DNA from: an uncultured Collinsella sp.
Lineage (GTDB): Bacteria > Actinomycetota > Coriobacteriia > Coriobacteriales > Coriobacteriaceae
NCBI GenBank assembly: GCA_934646815.1
Contig: CAKUEW010000004.1
Coordinates: forward strand, 53,164 to 117,163
Length of the DNA stretch: 64,000 nt
Reading direction: 5' to 3'
The notes beneath the pieces are model-generated. The model had not been told where the DNA came from and did not search any database. It worked only from the letters and a program-made list of their open reading frames with translations. Positions 8,539 through 17,034 of this stretch are shown here, piece by piece. Position 1 is the first letter of the stretch. Every line of letters begins with the position of its first letter. Position numbers and translations under genes: made by a program.

Positions 8539-9828
8539 CTAGCAGATGCAGCCGTCGGCGAGCGTCTGCTTGCCACCAACAAATACATCGGTGGCACGAC
8601 CGGTGAGCGTGCGGCCGGCAAAACCGGAGTTCTCGGCGCGCGACTCGTAGCCGTCCTCGCCAACCGTCCAGGTGGCGGCAGGATCAAAGACCGTGAGGTC
8701 GGCGACGGAACCCGCCTTGACCTGGACCTGATCCAGACCCAGGATCTCACGCGGCTTGATAGCCATGAGCTCAACCATGCGGCCCATGCTCATCTTGCCC
8801 GTGTTGACCAGCTCGGTGAGCACGAGCGCCAGCGAAGTCTCCAGACCGATCATGCCAAAGGGCGCAAGCTCAAACTCGCGGGCCTTCTCCCACGGGGTGT
8901 GCGGGGCATGATCGGTGACGATGACATCGACCGTGCCGTCGATAACACCCTGGCGGATGGCCTCGGCGTCCTCGTTAGTACGCAGCGGCGGGTTGACCTT
9001 GAGCGAGGTGTTGTAGGTCTCGTCCAGGTCGCTCTCGGTCAGGAACATGTGGTGCGGAGTGGCCTCACAGGTAACCTGAACGCCGGCGGCCTTACCGGCA
9101 CGCACGAGCTCCAGGCCGTGGGCAGTGGAGATGTGCTGAATGTGCAGCTTGGCACCGGTCAGCTTGGCGATCTCGATATCGCGGGCGATCTGCAGCTCCT
9201 CGCCGGCAGCCGGCCAGCCCTCGAGGGCCAGACGGGTCGAGACCTTGCCCTCGTTGATCTGGCCGTGACCGACCAGATCCTCGTCCTGGCAGTGGCTCAT
9301 AAAGACCTTGCCGAACATCTTGCCGTAGTCCATGCAGCGGCGGAGCATGCCCGCACCCTGCACGCCGCGACCGTCGTCGGTAAAGGCGACGGCGCCGTGA
9401 GCGACCATATCGCCCATCTCGGACATGGCCTCACCCTTAAGACCGCGGGTCATAGCGCCCGACGGATAGACGCGGCAGTGGCCGACCTCGGCAGCGCGCG
9501 ACTTGACGAACTCGACGACGGTGCCGTTATCGGTGACGGGATCGGTGTTGGGCATGGAGCACACGCCGGTAAAGCCGCCCTTGGCTGCCGCGCGGGTGCC
9601 GCTCTCGATGTCCTCTTTGACCTCGTAGCCGGGCTCGCGCAGGTGAACGTGCATGTCCACCAGGCCGGGAACGAGGTACTTACCGGAAAGGTCGCGGACC
9701 TCGGCCCCCTCGGCGGCGAGATTCTCGCCGACCTCGACGATCTTGTCGCCGTCAATCAGGACGTCAACGACACCGTCAAGCTCAACAGACGGGTCGACGA
9801 CGTGGGCATTCTTAAGAAGCAAGGCCAT
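8539..9828 (-). CDS. pyrC: Dihydroorotase
   Basis: Zinc amidohydrolase that cyclises N-carbamoyl aspartate to dihydroorotate. The 429-residue class I enzyme has the metal motif GLVDMHVHLREPGYE and downstream metal-binding MSHCQDEDL. HIQHISTAHGLELV and VTDHAPHT supply further ligands. The ATG at 9828 follows GGAGG and overlaps the end of pyrB by 17 bases; in-frame codons further upstream lie inside pyrB and read as noise. It forms the pyrB-pyrC pair typical of this operon. Confidence 0.96.
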   Translation of the reverse strand: MALLLKNAHVVDPSVELDGVVDVLIDGDKIVEVGENLAAEGAEVRDLSGKYLVPGLVDMHVHLREPGYEVKEDIESGTRAAAKGGFTGVCSMPNTDPVTDNGTVVEFVKSRAAEVGHCRVYPSGAMTRGLKGEAMSEMGDMVAHGAVAFTDDGRGVQGAGMLRRCMDYGKMFGKVFMSHCQDEDLVGHGQINEGKVSTRLALEGWPAAGEELQIARDIEIAKLTGAKLHIQHISTAHGLELVRAGKAAGVQVTCEATPHHMFLTESDLDETYNTSLKVNPPLRTNEDAEAIRQGVIDGTVDVIVTDHAPHTPWEKAREFELAPFGMIGLETSLALVLTELVNTGKMSMGRMVELMAIKPREILGLDQVQVKAGSVADLTVFDPAATWTVGEDGYESRAENSGFAGRTLTGRATDVFVGGKQTLADGCIC

Positions 9829-10756
9829 TATCGGCACCTCCAAGCAGCAGATACAGGATAGCCATACGCACGCAGATGCCGGCGTAGACCTGCTCCAGAA
9901 TGACGGAGCGTTGCGGGTGGTCGGCCATATAGGAGTCGAACTCGACGCCGCGGTTAATGGGGCCCGGGTGGCAGATGATCGCATCGGGCTTCATGAGCTT
10001 CTCGCGGTCCTTGGTCAGGCCGAAGAGCTTGTGGTACTCACGAATCGTGGGGAACGGGGCACCCTCGAGGCGCTCCTGCTGCACACGCAGCATGTAGACG
10101 ACGTCCAGCTCGGGCAGGACGGAATCGAGGTCGCTCGTCACGTGGTCGCAACCCAGGACCTCGGGCGCCGGCGGCAACAGCGTTCCGGGGGCGACGGCGT
10201 AGGTCTCGCAGCCCATGATCTTAAGGGCGGGGATCAGCGAGCCGCACACGCGGGAGTGGGCGATGTCGCCGACGACGGCGACCTTCAGACCGCGCAGGTC
10301 GCCCTTGTGCTCCCAGATGGTGTACAGGTCGAGCAGGGCCTGCGTGGGGTGGTTGTGCTTGCCGTCACCGGCGCAGATGACACTCGCGGGCGAGTTCTGC
10401 GTGACGATATAGGGGGCGCCGGCGTGCTTGTCGCGCACGACGATGCAGTCGATCTTGTAGGCGTTGAGGGTCTCGACGGTGTCGACAAGGCTCTCGCCCT
10501 TCACCGTCGAGGTCGAGGAGCCGCCGAAGTTGAGGCTGTCGGCAGAGAGACGCTTCTCGGCAAGCTCGAAGGAGCTGCGGGTGCGCGTCGAGGGCTCATT
10601 GAACATGTTGACGACGGTCTTACCCTTGAGCGTGGGGACCTTCTTGATGGCACGCTCGTTGACCTCGGAGAACGCCTTGGCGGTCTCGAGGATGAGCTTG
10701 ATGTCCTCTTCGGAGTACTCGGTAATGTCGATCAGGTGCTTATGGTTGAACGCCAC
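9812..10756 (-). CDS. pyrB: Aspartate carbamoyltransferase catalytic subunit
   Basis: Joins carbamoyl phosphate and aspartate in the first committed pyrimidine step. The 314-residue protein has the carbamoyl-phosphate motif FNEPSTRTRSSFELA, then GDGKHNHPTQALLDLYT and CHPGPINRGVEFD. No pyrI gene is present. The GTG at 10756 was preferred: GGGAGG lies 11 bases upstream, whereas the GTG at 10768 would overlap that site and the pyrR stop. This start leaves a 4-base gap after pyrR. The four-residue difference does not affect the call. Confidence 0.94.
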   Translation of the reverse strand: MAFNHKHLIDITEYSEEDIKLILETAKAFSEVNERAIKKVPTLKGKTVVNMFNEPSTRTRSSFELAEKRLSADSLNFGGSSTSTVKGESLVDTVETLNAYKIDCIVVRDKHAGAPYIVTQNSPASVICAGDGKHNHPTQALLDLYTIWEHKGDLRGLKVAVVGDIAHSRVCGSLIPALKIMGCETYAVAPGTLLPPAPEVLGCDHVTSDLDSVLPELDVVYMLRVQQERLEGAPFPTIREYHKLFGLTKDREKLMKPDAIICHPGPINRGVEFDSYMADHPQRSVILEQVYAGICVRMAILYLLLGGADNGLAS

Positions 10757-10760
10757 GGTA

Positions 10761-11357
<597 letters not shown>

Positions 11358-11383
11358 TCACATGTCTTGACTGCTGACACAGT

Positions 11384-11425
11384 CAAAAAAATAGATGCCC
11401 GACCGCTCAAAGCGGACCAGACACC
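11384..11425 (-). terminator. Terminator in the pyr operon leader
   Basis: On the minus strand, arms 11417-11425 plus 11411-11415 pair with 11394-11402 plus 11403-11407 (14 pairs, several G-U, one bulged U, loop UUG). Seven T follow directly. It lies about 40 bases before the pyrR start codon, so full-length mRNA must read through it, as in attenuation. Confidence 0.75.
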
Positions 11426-11470
11426 CACAGGAAGGGCTGCTCGATGGCAGCTATGTAATTCCATGTGGGT
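11423..11470 (-). promoter_or_regulatory. pyr leader hairpin, candidate PyrR-responsive RNA
   Basis: Outer arms ACCCACA (minus 11470-11464) and TGTGGGT (11429-11423) enclose a GCTGC/GCAGC hairpin (11436-11451). The 3' arm shares three bases with the leader terminator's 5' arm, so the two compete at their junction. A likely -10, TACACT, lies at 11500-11505 on the minus strand, with only a weak -35. The classic Bacillus PyrR-binding loop sequence was not seen, so the ligand is inferred from context. Confidence 0.5.
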
Positions 11471-11598
11471 ATCTCGTACCCCTTTAATGGTCAAGAGATA
11501 GTGTAGCCAACCTCGAGCTCAATTGCGAGCATAAAAACCAAGCAATCGATAAACGGGGGCAGGGCCTCCATAAACCTATATATATTTGCGGGATGCGC

Positions 11599-11627
11599 TT
11601 GAAAACGTACACGCGAGCTGGCATAAT
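11599..11627 (+). promoter_or_regulatory. Sigma70-type promoter facing rpmB
   Basis: TTGAAA (11599-11604), exactly 17 bases, then CATAAT (11622-11627). It would start RNA about 165 bases before the rpmB ATG, giving a long leader in addition to the proximal rpmB promoter. Confidence 0.55.
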
Positions 11628-11733
11628 CCCCTTCGCTGCACGCGAATCGGATCTACGTCCAGGGCCGAGGCGTCGGCACTATCGCCAAAAGAGGAATATC
11701 TCTGTGTAGATTGCGCACAGAGGGCTGCTTCTG

Positions 11734-11742
11734 TGCTATAGT
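11734..11742 (+). promoter_or_regulatory. rpmB proximal extended -10 promoter
   Basis: TGC-TATAGT is a near-consensus extended -10 that would start RNA near 11749, about 48 bases before the rpmB ATG. The bases upstream hold a CTGTG/CACAG dyad but no clear -35. Confidence 0.65.
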
Positions 11743-11796
11743 TCAGGCTTGTTTGTTAACGCGACATGTTCGTTTGTCGCCCAAGGAGGGTCAGTT

Positions 11797-11985
11797 ATGT
11801 CCAAAGTTTGCGAAGTTTGCGGTAAGCACCCCGTTGCCGGTCGCTCCATCAGCCACTCTCACCGCGTCACCAACCGTAAGTTCCGCCCCAACATCCAGCG
11901 CGTCTACGTCGTCGTCGATGGTCACCGTCGCAAGATGAACGTTTGCTCCACCTGCCTCAAGTCCGGCAAGGTTGCGCGCTCCTAA
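11797..11985 (+). CDS. rpmB: 50S ribosomal protein L28
   Basis: Large-subunit ribosomal protein. The 62-residue sequence starts MSKVCEVCGKHPVAGRSISH and carries CxxC pairs at Cys4/Cys7 and near the C-terminus (CSTC), the zinc-binding form. The ATG at 11797 follows AAGGAGGG, which rules out longer in-frame starts. It stands alone on the plus strand, divergent from the pyr operon, with its own promoters and terminator. Confidence 0.95.
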   Translation: MSKVCEVCGKHPVAGRSISHSHRVTNRKFRPNIQRVYVVVDGHRRKMNVCSTCLKSGKVARS

Positions 11986-12055
11986 ATAAGGTTTACTTAA
12001 AAGTACCTCGGACTCTCCGGGTCAAAGACCTCGCGTTCACATAGAACTTACCAAA

Positions 12056-12085
12056 GGCGTCCTCCCCAGCGGAGGGCGCCTTTTT
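12056..12085 (+). terminator. rpmB terminator
   Basis: Arms GGCG-CCTCC and GGAGG-CGCC, with one unpaired base on each side, close a 5-base loop and are followed by TTTTT. It lies 70 bases past the rpmB stop on the same strand. Confidence 0.85.
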
Positions 12086-12090
12086 GCACT

Positions 12091-12192
12091 CATTGGGGAC
12101 AGACTTACATGAGTGTTTTCACGCATTGGGGACAACCATCACGCATTGGGGACAGACTTACATGAGTGTTTTCACGCATTGGGGACAACCAT
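12091..12192. repeat. Two tandem 49-bp REP-like units
   Basis: Identical 49-bp units at 12091-12139 and 12144-12192 are separated by CACG. Each begins CATTGGGGACAGACTTACAT and contains the imperfect hairpin ATGAGTG-TTTT-CACGCAT. An inverted, diverged copy lies on the far side of the transposase gene. This is the usual arrangement of REP sequences around a RAYT gene. Confidence 0.8.
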
Positions 12193-12232
12193 GACGCACG
12201 CATGCGGCGCCCCGATCAGCTCCTGTCCCGCC

Positions 12233-13009
12233 TCACGCTGCATCTTTCCGGCCCGCAGTGGCCTTGGTCACGCTTGTAGCGCCAATACCGGTGATACGAG
12301 CAATTTGCTTGACCGTGAGATGCGCCCGCCTGAGCCTCAGCAGACACGCATCACGCTCGGGACGAGGCAAGGCCTTGAGCAGCGCAGGATCTATGCTCGG
12401 CAGGACTTCGCGCGCAACGGAAAGGGCCTCCTCATCGGGGATCCGCCGGCGTGGAAGAACCTCCACTGACCAGATGTGCCCGGCAACTTCCTCGAGATGT
12501 TCGCAATAGCAACGGGAGCCTCCGACAATATCGAGCATAGGGGCCGCATCACAGATGTCAAAGGGGTCGTAGCCCAGCTGGTATGCCCTAAAGCTTGACC
12601 AGCGGTATGCTCCGAGCGAGTCGATTGCACCTTTCACAGGATTGAGATGGATATAATCGAGTAGCTGCACCGCCTGTGTGTCCGACTCAACCGCAACCCG
12701 CGAATAGCGATTGTCAAACAGATGCCCCGTTCTTCCCGTTTTTCCATTGAAATATTTAGCATAGGCCGTCAGTGCGCACTGCATTGCCTTTGAAAGGTTG
12801 TCATATGGGTCATCAACCATCAGATGGAAGTGGTTGTCCATAAGGCACCAAGCCAACACCGCCACTTTATGGCATGCAAACCTGTCGGAGATGTCCGATA
12901 AGAAACGATATCGGTCGGAGTCGTCTTCAAAAATAATCTGTTTGGAGTTGCCACGGTCAAAGACGTGGTAATAGCCGGTGAGCGAAACAGCGCGGGCGCA
13001 TCGAGGCAT
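12233..13009 (-). CDS. REP-associated tyrosine transposase (Y1_Tnp family)
   Basis: HUH-family single-strand nuclease related to IS200/IS605 TnpA. The 258-residue protein has the metal-binding HUH motif as MDNHFHLMV and a helix with YIHLNPVKG, where the tyrosine is the likely nucleophile. GHLFDNRY and YRWSSFRAY match the family. The C-terminal part (about 175-258) is basic with a helix-turn-helix-like end (LTVKQIARITGIGATSVTKA), an extension common in RAYTs of Gram-positives. The ATG at 13009 follows AAGGAGAG. It lies between rpmB and adhE, flanked by its REP-like repeats. Confidence 0.87.
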   Translation of the reverse strand: MPRCARAVSLTGYYHVFDRGNSKQIIFEDDSDRYRFLSDISDRFACHKVAVLAWCLMDNHFHLMVDDPYDNLSKAMQCALTAYAKYFNGKTGRTGHLFDNRYSRVAVESDTQAVQLLDYIHLNPVKGAIDSLGAYRWSSFRAYQLGYDPFDICDAAPMLDIVGGSRCYCEHLEEVAGHIWSVEVLPRRRIPDEEALSVAREVLPSIDPALLKALPRPERDACLLRLRRAHLTVKQIARITGIGATSVTKATAGRKDAA

Positions 13010-13139
13010 AATCTCTCCTTTCAAAGCTGAACAGGCAACACCTAAAAGGAGAGAAGGAACGCGAAATGCTGAGCCTGTGACCTATTTATATCCAATGAGT
13101 GGCAAAAACAGGTCCAGAACGGCAAAATGGCAAAACGAT

Positions 13140-13187
13140 GTCTGTCCCAAATGAGTGAAAGCACTCATGTAAACCTGTCCCCAATGA
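13140..13187. repeat. Inverted REP-like copy right of the transposase
   Basis: Contains the perfect hairpin ATGAGTG-AAAG-CACTCAT between TGTCCC and TGTCCCC boxes. It reads as a diverged reverse complement of the 49-bp units on the other side of the transposase. A weaker partial copy may begin near 13092. Confidence 0.7.
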
Positions 13188-13225
13188 GCACACCGACTCA
13201 CCAGCGGAAGCGCGTCGTAAATAGT

Positions 13226-13255
13226 TGAAACGCTTCAGTTAATTGAAGCGTTTTA
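13226..13255. promoter_or_regulatory. Inverted repeat upstream of adhE, possible operator
   Basis: Arms AAACGCTTCA (13228-13237) and TGAAGCGTTT (13244-13253) flank GTTAAT, a 10-bp perfect dyad about 50 bases upstream of the adhE -10. TGAAACGCTTCA alone resembles a LacI-family half-palindrome. It could also act as a weak terminator, since TTTTAG follows. The regulator is unknown. Confidence 0.5.
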
Positions 13256-13298
13256 GTGTGCCTTTTACGGGAATCTTACCGTTTACCGAATGAATTAT

Positions 13299-13307
13299 TG
13301 CTATTAT
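13299..13307 (+). promoter_or_regulatory. adhE extended -10 promoter
   Basis: TGC-TATTAT gives a predicted start near 13314 and a leader of about 34 bases ending in AAGGAG before the ATG. No clear -35 is seen at the normal distance. Confidence 0.6.
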
Positions 13308-13347
13308 GCAAGGCGTAGGGTAAATCTCCGATCGCAAGGAGACACAA

Positions 13348-15996
13348 ATGGTGAAAAAGTCACCGGAAAACACTACTCCCGCAATTGTGGACAACGTAGA
13401 GGCGCTTGAGGCTAAGCTCGCTCAGATGCGAGAGGCCCAGGCGCTTTTTGCTACGTACACGCAGGAGCAGGTCGACAAGATCTTCTACGAGGCCGCCATG
13501 GCCGCCAACAAGGCTCGTATCCCGTTGGCGAAGATGGCCATCGAGGAGACCGGCCGCGGCGTTCTTGAGGACAAGGTCATCAAGAACCACTACGCCGCAG
13601 AGTACATCTACAACGCTTACAAAGACACCAAGACCTGTGGTGTCCTGGAGCGCGACGAGGCCTACGGCATCACCAAGATCGCCGAGCCCATCGGTATCGT
13701 GGGCGCCGTCATCCCGACGACCAACCCCACCTCTACCGCGATCTTCAAGACGTTGATCAGCCTGAAGACCCGCAACGCCATCATCATCTCCCCGCACCCG
13801 GCAGCCGCCAAGTGCACCATCGCCGCCGCTAAGCTCGTGCTCGATGCCGCCGTCAAGGCTGGCGCTCCCGAGGGCATCATCGGCTGGGTCGATGTCCCCT
13901 CCATCGAGCTGACCAACATGGTCATGCGCGACGTCGACATCATCCTCGCCACCGGTGGCCCGGGCATGGTCAAGGCCGCTTACTCCTCGGGCAAGCCCGC
14001 CCTGGGCGTCGGCGCCGGTAACACCCCGGTCATCATCGACGACACCGCCGACGTTCTGCTGGCCGTCAACTCCATCATCCACTCCAAGACCTTCGACAAC
14101 GGCATGATCTGCGCTTCCGAGCAGTCCGTGACCGTCATCGACACCATCTATGACCAGGTTAAGGCCGAGTTCCAGAAGCGCGGCTGCTACTTCGTCAAGC
14201 AGGGTGCCGAGATGGAGGCCCTGCGTGGCGCCATGTTCAAGAACGGCGCTCTCGACCACCGCATCCCCGGCATGGCTGCTGCCAAGATCGCCGAGCTCGC
14301 CGGCATCGAGGTCCCCGCTAAGACCAAGATCCTGATCGCCGAGGTCACCTCTACCGACCCCGCCAAGGAAGAGTTCTCCCACGAGAAGCTCTCCCCGGTC
14401 CTGGCCATGTATCACGCCAAGGACTTCCAGGAGGCCGTCGACAAGGCCGAGCACCTGGTGCTCGCCGGTGGCCCGGGCCACACCGCCTCGCTGTACGTGC
14501 ACCCCGCCCAGGCCGAGAAGATCAGCCTGTTCGAGCACGTCATGAAGGCCTGCCGTATCGTCATCAACACCCCGTCCTCGCAGGGCGGCATCGGTGACCT
14601 GTACAACTTTGGCATGAAGCCGTCTCTGACCCTGGGCTGCGGCTCCTGGGGCGGCAACTCCGTCTCCGAGAACGTTGGGGTGAAGCACTTGATCAACGTT
14701 AAGACTGTGGCCGAGCGCCGCGAGAACATGCTGTGGTTCCGCGCTCCCGAGAAGGTCTACTTCAAGAAGGGTTCCACGCCCGTCGCTCTCGACGAGCTCG
14801 GCACCGTCATGGGCAAGAAGCGCGCCTTCATCGTCACCGACCAGTTCCTCTTCAAGAATGGCAACACCCGCGCCATCGAGGCCAAGCTTGACGAGATGGG
14901 CATCGCCCACGACTGCTTCTACGACGTCGAGCCCGATCCGTCGCTGCAGTGCGCACGTCGCGGCGCCAAGCAGATGGCCCTCTTTGAGCCTGACGTGATC
15001 ATCGCCGTCGGCGGTGGCTCCGCTATGGACGCCGGCAAGATCATGTGGATGATGTACGAGCACCCCGAGTGCAAGTTTGAGGATATGGCCATGGACTTCA
15101 TGGACATCCGCAAGCGTATCTTCACCTTCCCCGAGATGGGCAAGAAGGCTTACTTCGTCGCCGTCCCGACCTCCTCGGGTACCGGCTCCGAGTGCACGCC
15201 GTTCGCCATCATCACCGACAAGGAGACCGGCATCAAGTGGCCGCTCGCCGACTACGCGCTGCTCCCCAACATGGCTATCGTCGACGCCGACAACTGCATG
15301 ACCGCTCCGCGCGGCCTGACCGCAGCCTCCGGCATCGACGTCATGACCCACGCCATCGAGTCCTACGTCTCCATCATGGCTTCCGACTACACCAAGGGCC
15401 TCTCCGAGCGCGCTGCCAAGCTCGTCTTCGAGAACCTGCCCTCCAGCTTCGAGAACGGCGCCAAGGACCCGCACGCCCGCGAGGAGATGCACAACGCCTC
15501 CTGCATGGCTGGTATGGCCTTCGCTAACGCCTTCCTGGGCCTCAACCACTCCATGGCTCACAAGCTCGGCGCTTTCCATCACCTGCCCCACGGCATCGCC
15601 AACGCTGTCATCCTGACCCGCGTCATGCGCTACAACGCCGCCGAGGCCCCCGTCAAGATGGGCACCTTCTCCCAGTATCCTTACCCCAACGCGCTGCACA
15701 ACTACGCCGAGATGGCCAAGTACTGCGGCATCGAGGGCAAGGACGACAAGGAGGTCTTCGAGAACTTCGTCACGAAGCTCGAGGAGCTCAAGGACGTCAT
15801 CGGCGTCAAGAAGACCATCGCCGACTACGGTGTCGACGAGCAGTACTTCCTCGACACCCTCGACGAGATGACCGAGCAGGCATTCAACGACCAGTGCACC
15901 GGCGCCAACCCGCGCTACCCGCTCATGAGCGAGATCAAGGAGCTCTACCTGGACGCCTACTACGGCCGCGAGCCTCAGGACTACGCCGTCTGCTAG
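13348..15996 (+). CDS. adhE: Bifunctional acetaldehyde-CoA/alcohol dehydrogenase
   Basis: Fermentative enzyme that reduces acetyl-CoA to acetaldehyde and then ethanol, regenerating NAD+. The 882-residue fusion has an N-terminal aldehyde dehydrogenase with catalytic Cys255 (GMICASEQSV). The C-terminal iron alcohol dehydrogenase has metal ligands around Asp664/His668 (GIDVMTHAIES) and in HSMAHKLGAFHHLPHG (734-749). Codon use is strongly biased to C-ending codons, suggesting high expression. It has its own extended -10 promoter, an AAGGAG site, and an upstream dyad that may be an operator. Such proteins usually form spirosome filaments. Confidence 0.97.
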   Translation: MVKKSPENTTPAIVDNVEALEAKLAQMREAQALFATYTQEQVDKIFYEAAMAANKARIPLAKMAIEETGRGVLEDKVIKNHYAAEYIYNAYKDTKTCGVLERDEAYGITKIAEPIGIVGAVIPTTNPTSTAIFKTLISLKTRNAIIISPHPAAAKCTIAAAKLVLDAAVKAGAPEGIIGWVDVPSIELTNMVMRDVDIILATGGPGMVKAAYSSGKPALGVGAGNTPVIIDDTADVLLAVNSIIHSKTFDNGMICASEQSVTVIDTIYDQVKAEFQKRGCYFVKQGAEMEALRGAMFKNGALDHRIPGMAAAKIAELAGIEVPAKTKILIAEVTSTDPAKEEFSHEKLSPVLAMYHAKDFQEAVDKAEHLVLAGGPGHTASLYVHPAQAEKISLFEHVMKACRIVINTPSSQGGIGDLYNFGMKPSLTLGCGSWGGNSVSENVGVKHLINVKTVAERRENMLWFRAPEKVYFKKGSTPVALDELGTVMGKKRAFIVTDQFLFKNGNTRAIEAKLDEMGIAHDCFYDVEPDPSLQCARRGAKQMALFEPDVIIAVGGGSAMDAGKIMWMMYEHPECKFEDMAMDFMDIRKRIFTFPEMGKKAYFVAVPTSSGTGSECTPFAIITDKETGIKWPLADYALLPNMAIVDADNCMTAPRGLTAASGIDVMTHAIESYVSIMASDYTKGLSERAAKLVFENLPSSFENGAKDPHAREEMHNASCMAGMAFANAFLGLNHSMAHKLGAFHHLPHGIANAVILTRVMRYNAAEAPVKMGTFSQYPYPNALHNYAEMAKYCGIEGKDDKEVFENFVTKLEELKDVIGVKKTIADYGVDEQYFLDTLDEMTEQAFNDQCTGANPRYPLMSEIKELYLDAYYGREPQDYAVC

Positions 15997-16013
15997 TTTT
16001 TAGCACGGTTTTT

Positions 16014-16052
16014 ACGGCGGGGGTGCACGGGTGTTTCACACACCCCCGCCGT
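16014..16052 (+). terminator. Strong hairpin after adhE
   Basis: A 12-bp perfect GC-rich stem (ACGGCGGGGGTG / CACCCCCGCCGT) with a 15-base loop starts 18 bases past the adhE stop. No real T tract follows, so it may be a partial terminator or an mRNA-stabilising hairpin before the next gene. Confidence 0.55.
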
Positions 16053-16084
16053 CGCTTCTATCGCATCGTTGAAAGGATGCAACC

Positions 16085-16849
16085 ATGCTGCTACCCGATT
16101 CCAAGACCGAGCTCGTCCGTCGTGGCAACAAGGTCGTTTACGACCTGGGCGACAAGATCGTCAAGGTCTTCAACGAGACCAAGCCCGTCTCCGACGTGTT
16201 CAACGAGGCTTTGAATCTTGCCCGCATCAATGAGTGCGGCATCCGCAGCCCCAAGGCTCTCGAGGTTTCCCAGCTCGAGAACGCCAACGGCTGGGCGCTC
16301 GTGACCGAGAAGGTTCCGGGCACCACCCTTGCCGAGAAGATGACTGCCGAGCCCCAGCGCTTCGGTGAGTACCTCGAGATGTTCGTTGACCTCCAGATCG
16401 AGATCCACGGCTACACCTCCCCGCTGCTCAACCGTCAGCGCGACAAGTTCGCCCGCATGATCGACAGCCTGGACCAGCTCAATGCCACCACGCGCTACAA
16501 CCTTCAGGAGCGTCTGGACGGCATGACCAAGGAGTTCAAGGTCTGCCACGGCGACTTCAACCCCTCCAACGTCATCGTCGCCGAGGATGGCAAGCTCTAT
16601 GTGTGTGACTGGGCACACGCCACCCAGGGCTCCCCTGCCGCCGACGTTGCAACCACCTATCTGCTCTTTGCCCTCAACAGCAAGGATCAGGCCGAGGCCT
16701 ACCTGGAGCTCTACTGCGACCGTGCCGACATGCCCATGCAGGTCGTGCGTCAGTGGACGAGCATCGTCGCCGCTTCCGAGCTTGCTCGCAAGCGCAACGT
16801 GAACGATGAGTTCCTTAAGAACTGGATCGACGTCGTCGATTATCAGTAA
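16085..16849 (+). CDS. APH/choline-kinase-fold phosphotransferase of unknown substrate
   Basis: The 254-residue protein has the protein-kinase-like fold of aminoglycoside phosphotransferases: the catalytic loop HGDFNPSNV and the metal-binding CDWAHA. The N-terminal strand region (VVYDLGDKIVKVFNE) contains a candidate ATP-binding lysine. Nothing in the sequence identifies the substrate, and there is no reason to call it an antibiotic resistance gene. It follows adhE on the same strand after a hairpin, has an AAAGGATG site, and shares adhE's biased codon use, so it is probably co-expressed. Confidence 0.75.
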   Translation: MLLPDSKTELVRRGNKVVYDLGDKIVKVFNETKPVSDVFNEALNLARINECGIRSPKALEVSQLENANGWALVTEKVPGTTLAEKMTAEPQRFGEYLEMFVDLQIEIHGYTSPLLNRQRDKFARMIDSLDQLNATTRYNLQERLDGMTKEFKVCHGDFNPSNVIVAEDGKLYVCDWAHATQGSPAADVATTYLLFALNSKDQAEAYLELYCDRADMPMQVVRQWTSIVAASELARKRNVNDEFLKNWIDVVDYQ

Positions 16850-16884
16850 TATCTGAGCGATTCATTTCGCATCGGAGGCACAAA

Positions 16885-16926
16885 GGAAAACCCCGCAGCT
16901 CATATGGGCTGTGGGGTTTTCCTTTT
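16885..16926 (+). terminator. Terminator after the APH-like gene
   Basis: A 15-bp stem (arms 16885-16899 and 16908-16922, one G-U pair) with an 8-base loop is followed by TTTT. It ends the adhE-kinase transcript. Confidence 0.85.
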
Positions 16927-16961
16927 AACGATTGGGCATACCGACAGAACGACAGAACAAA

Positions 16962-17004
16962 GGACGGCCCCGTATCTCATCCCAGACGAGATACGGGGCC
17001 GTCC
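16962..17004 (-). terminator. Terminator of the proS transcript
   Basis: A 17-bp perfect stem (arms 16962-16978 and 16988-17004) with a 9-base loop lies 30 bases past the proS stop. On the minus strand TTTGTTC follows. With the plus-strand hairpin next to it, this separates two converging transcripts. Confidence 0.8.
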
Positions 17005-17034
17005 CCTAAAACACGCTACAAGTTCAGACGCCGA

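Larger units (their letters stand above)
12091..13187 (-). mobile_element. REP-associated tyrosine transposase unit
   Basis: A single Y1 transposase gene is bracketed by REP-like palindromes in opposite orientation (tandem copies at 12091-12192; inverted copy at 13140-13187). There are no long terminal inverted repeats or obvious target duplications of a classical IS. RAYT genes are generally considered domesticated and act on REP elements elsewhere in the genome; whether this one is active cannot be judged here. Confidence 0.65.

Noticed and set aside
11394-11425. T-box riboswitch in the pyr leader
   Set aside because: The TGGTCCGC stretch only loosely resembles the T-box and there is no specifier hairpin; pyrR follows, which fits attenuation instead.
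12091-12192. Tandem direct repeats as a CRISPR array
   Set aside because: Only two copies separated by 4 bases, no spacers, no cas genes; they fit REP units of the adjacent transposase.
13360-15699. 779-codon open frame antisense to adhE
   Set aside because: It mirrors adhE codon bias, has no ribosome binding site, and its translation is Gly/Val/Asp-rich low complexity without motifs.
16085-16849. Aminoglycoside resistance gene
   Set aside because: Only the general kinase fold is shared; context with adhE and housekeeping codon use argue against acquired resistance.
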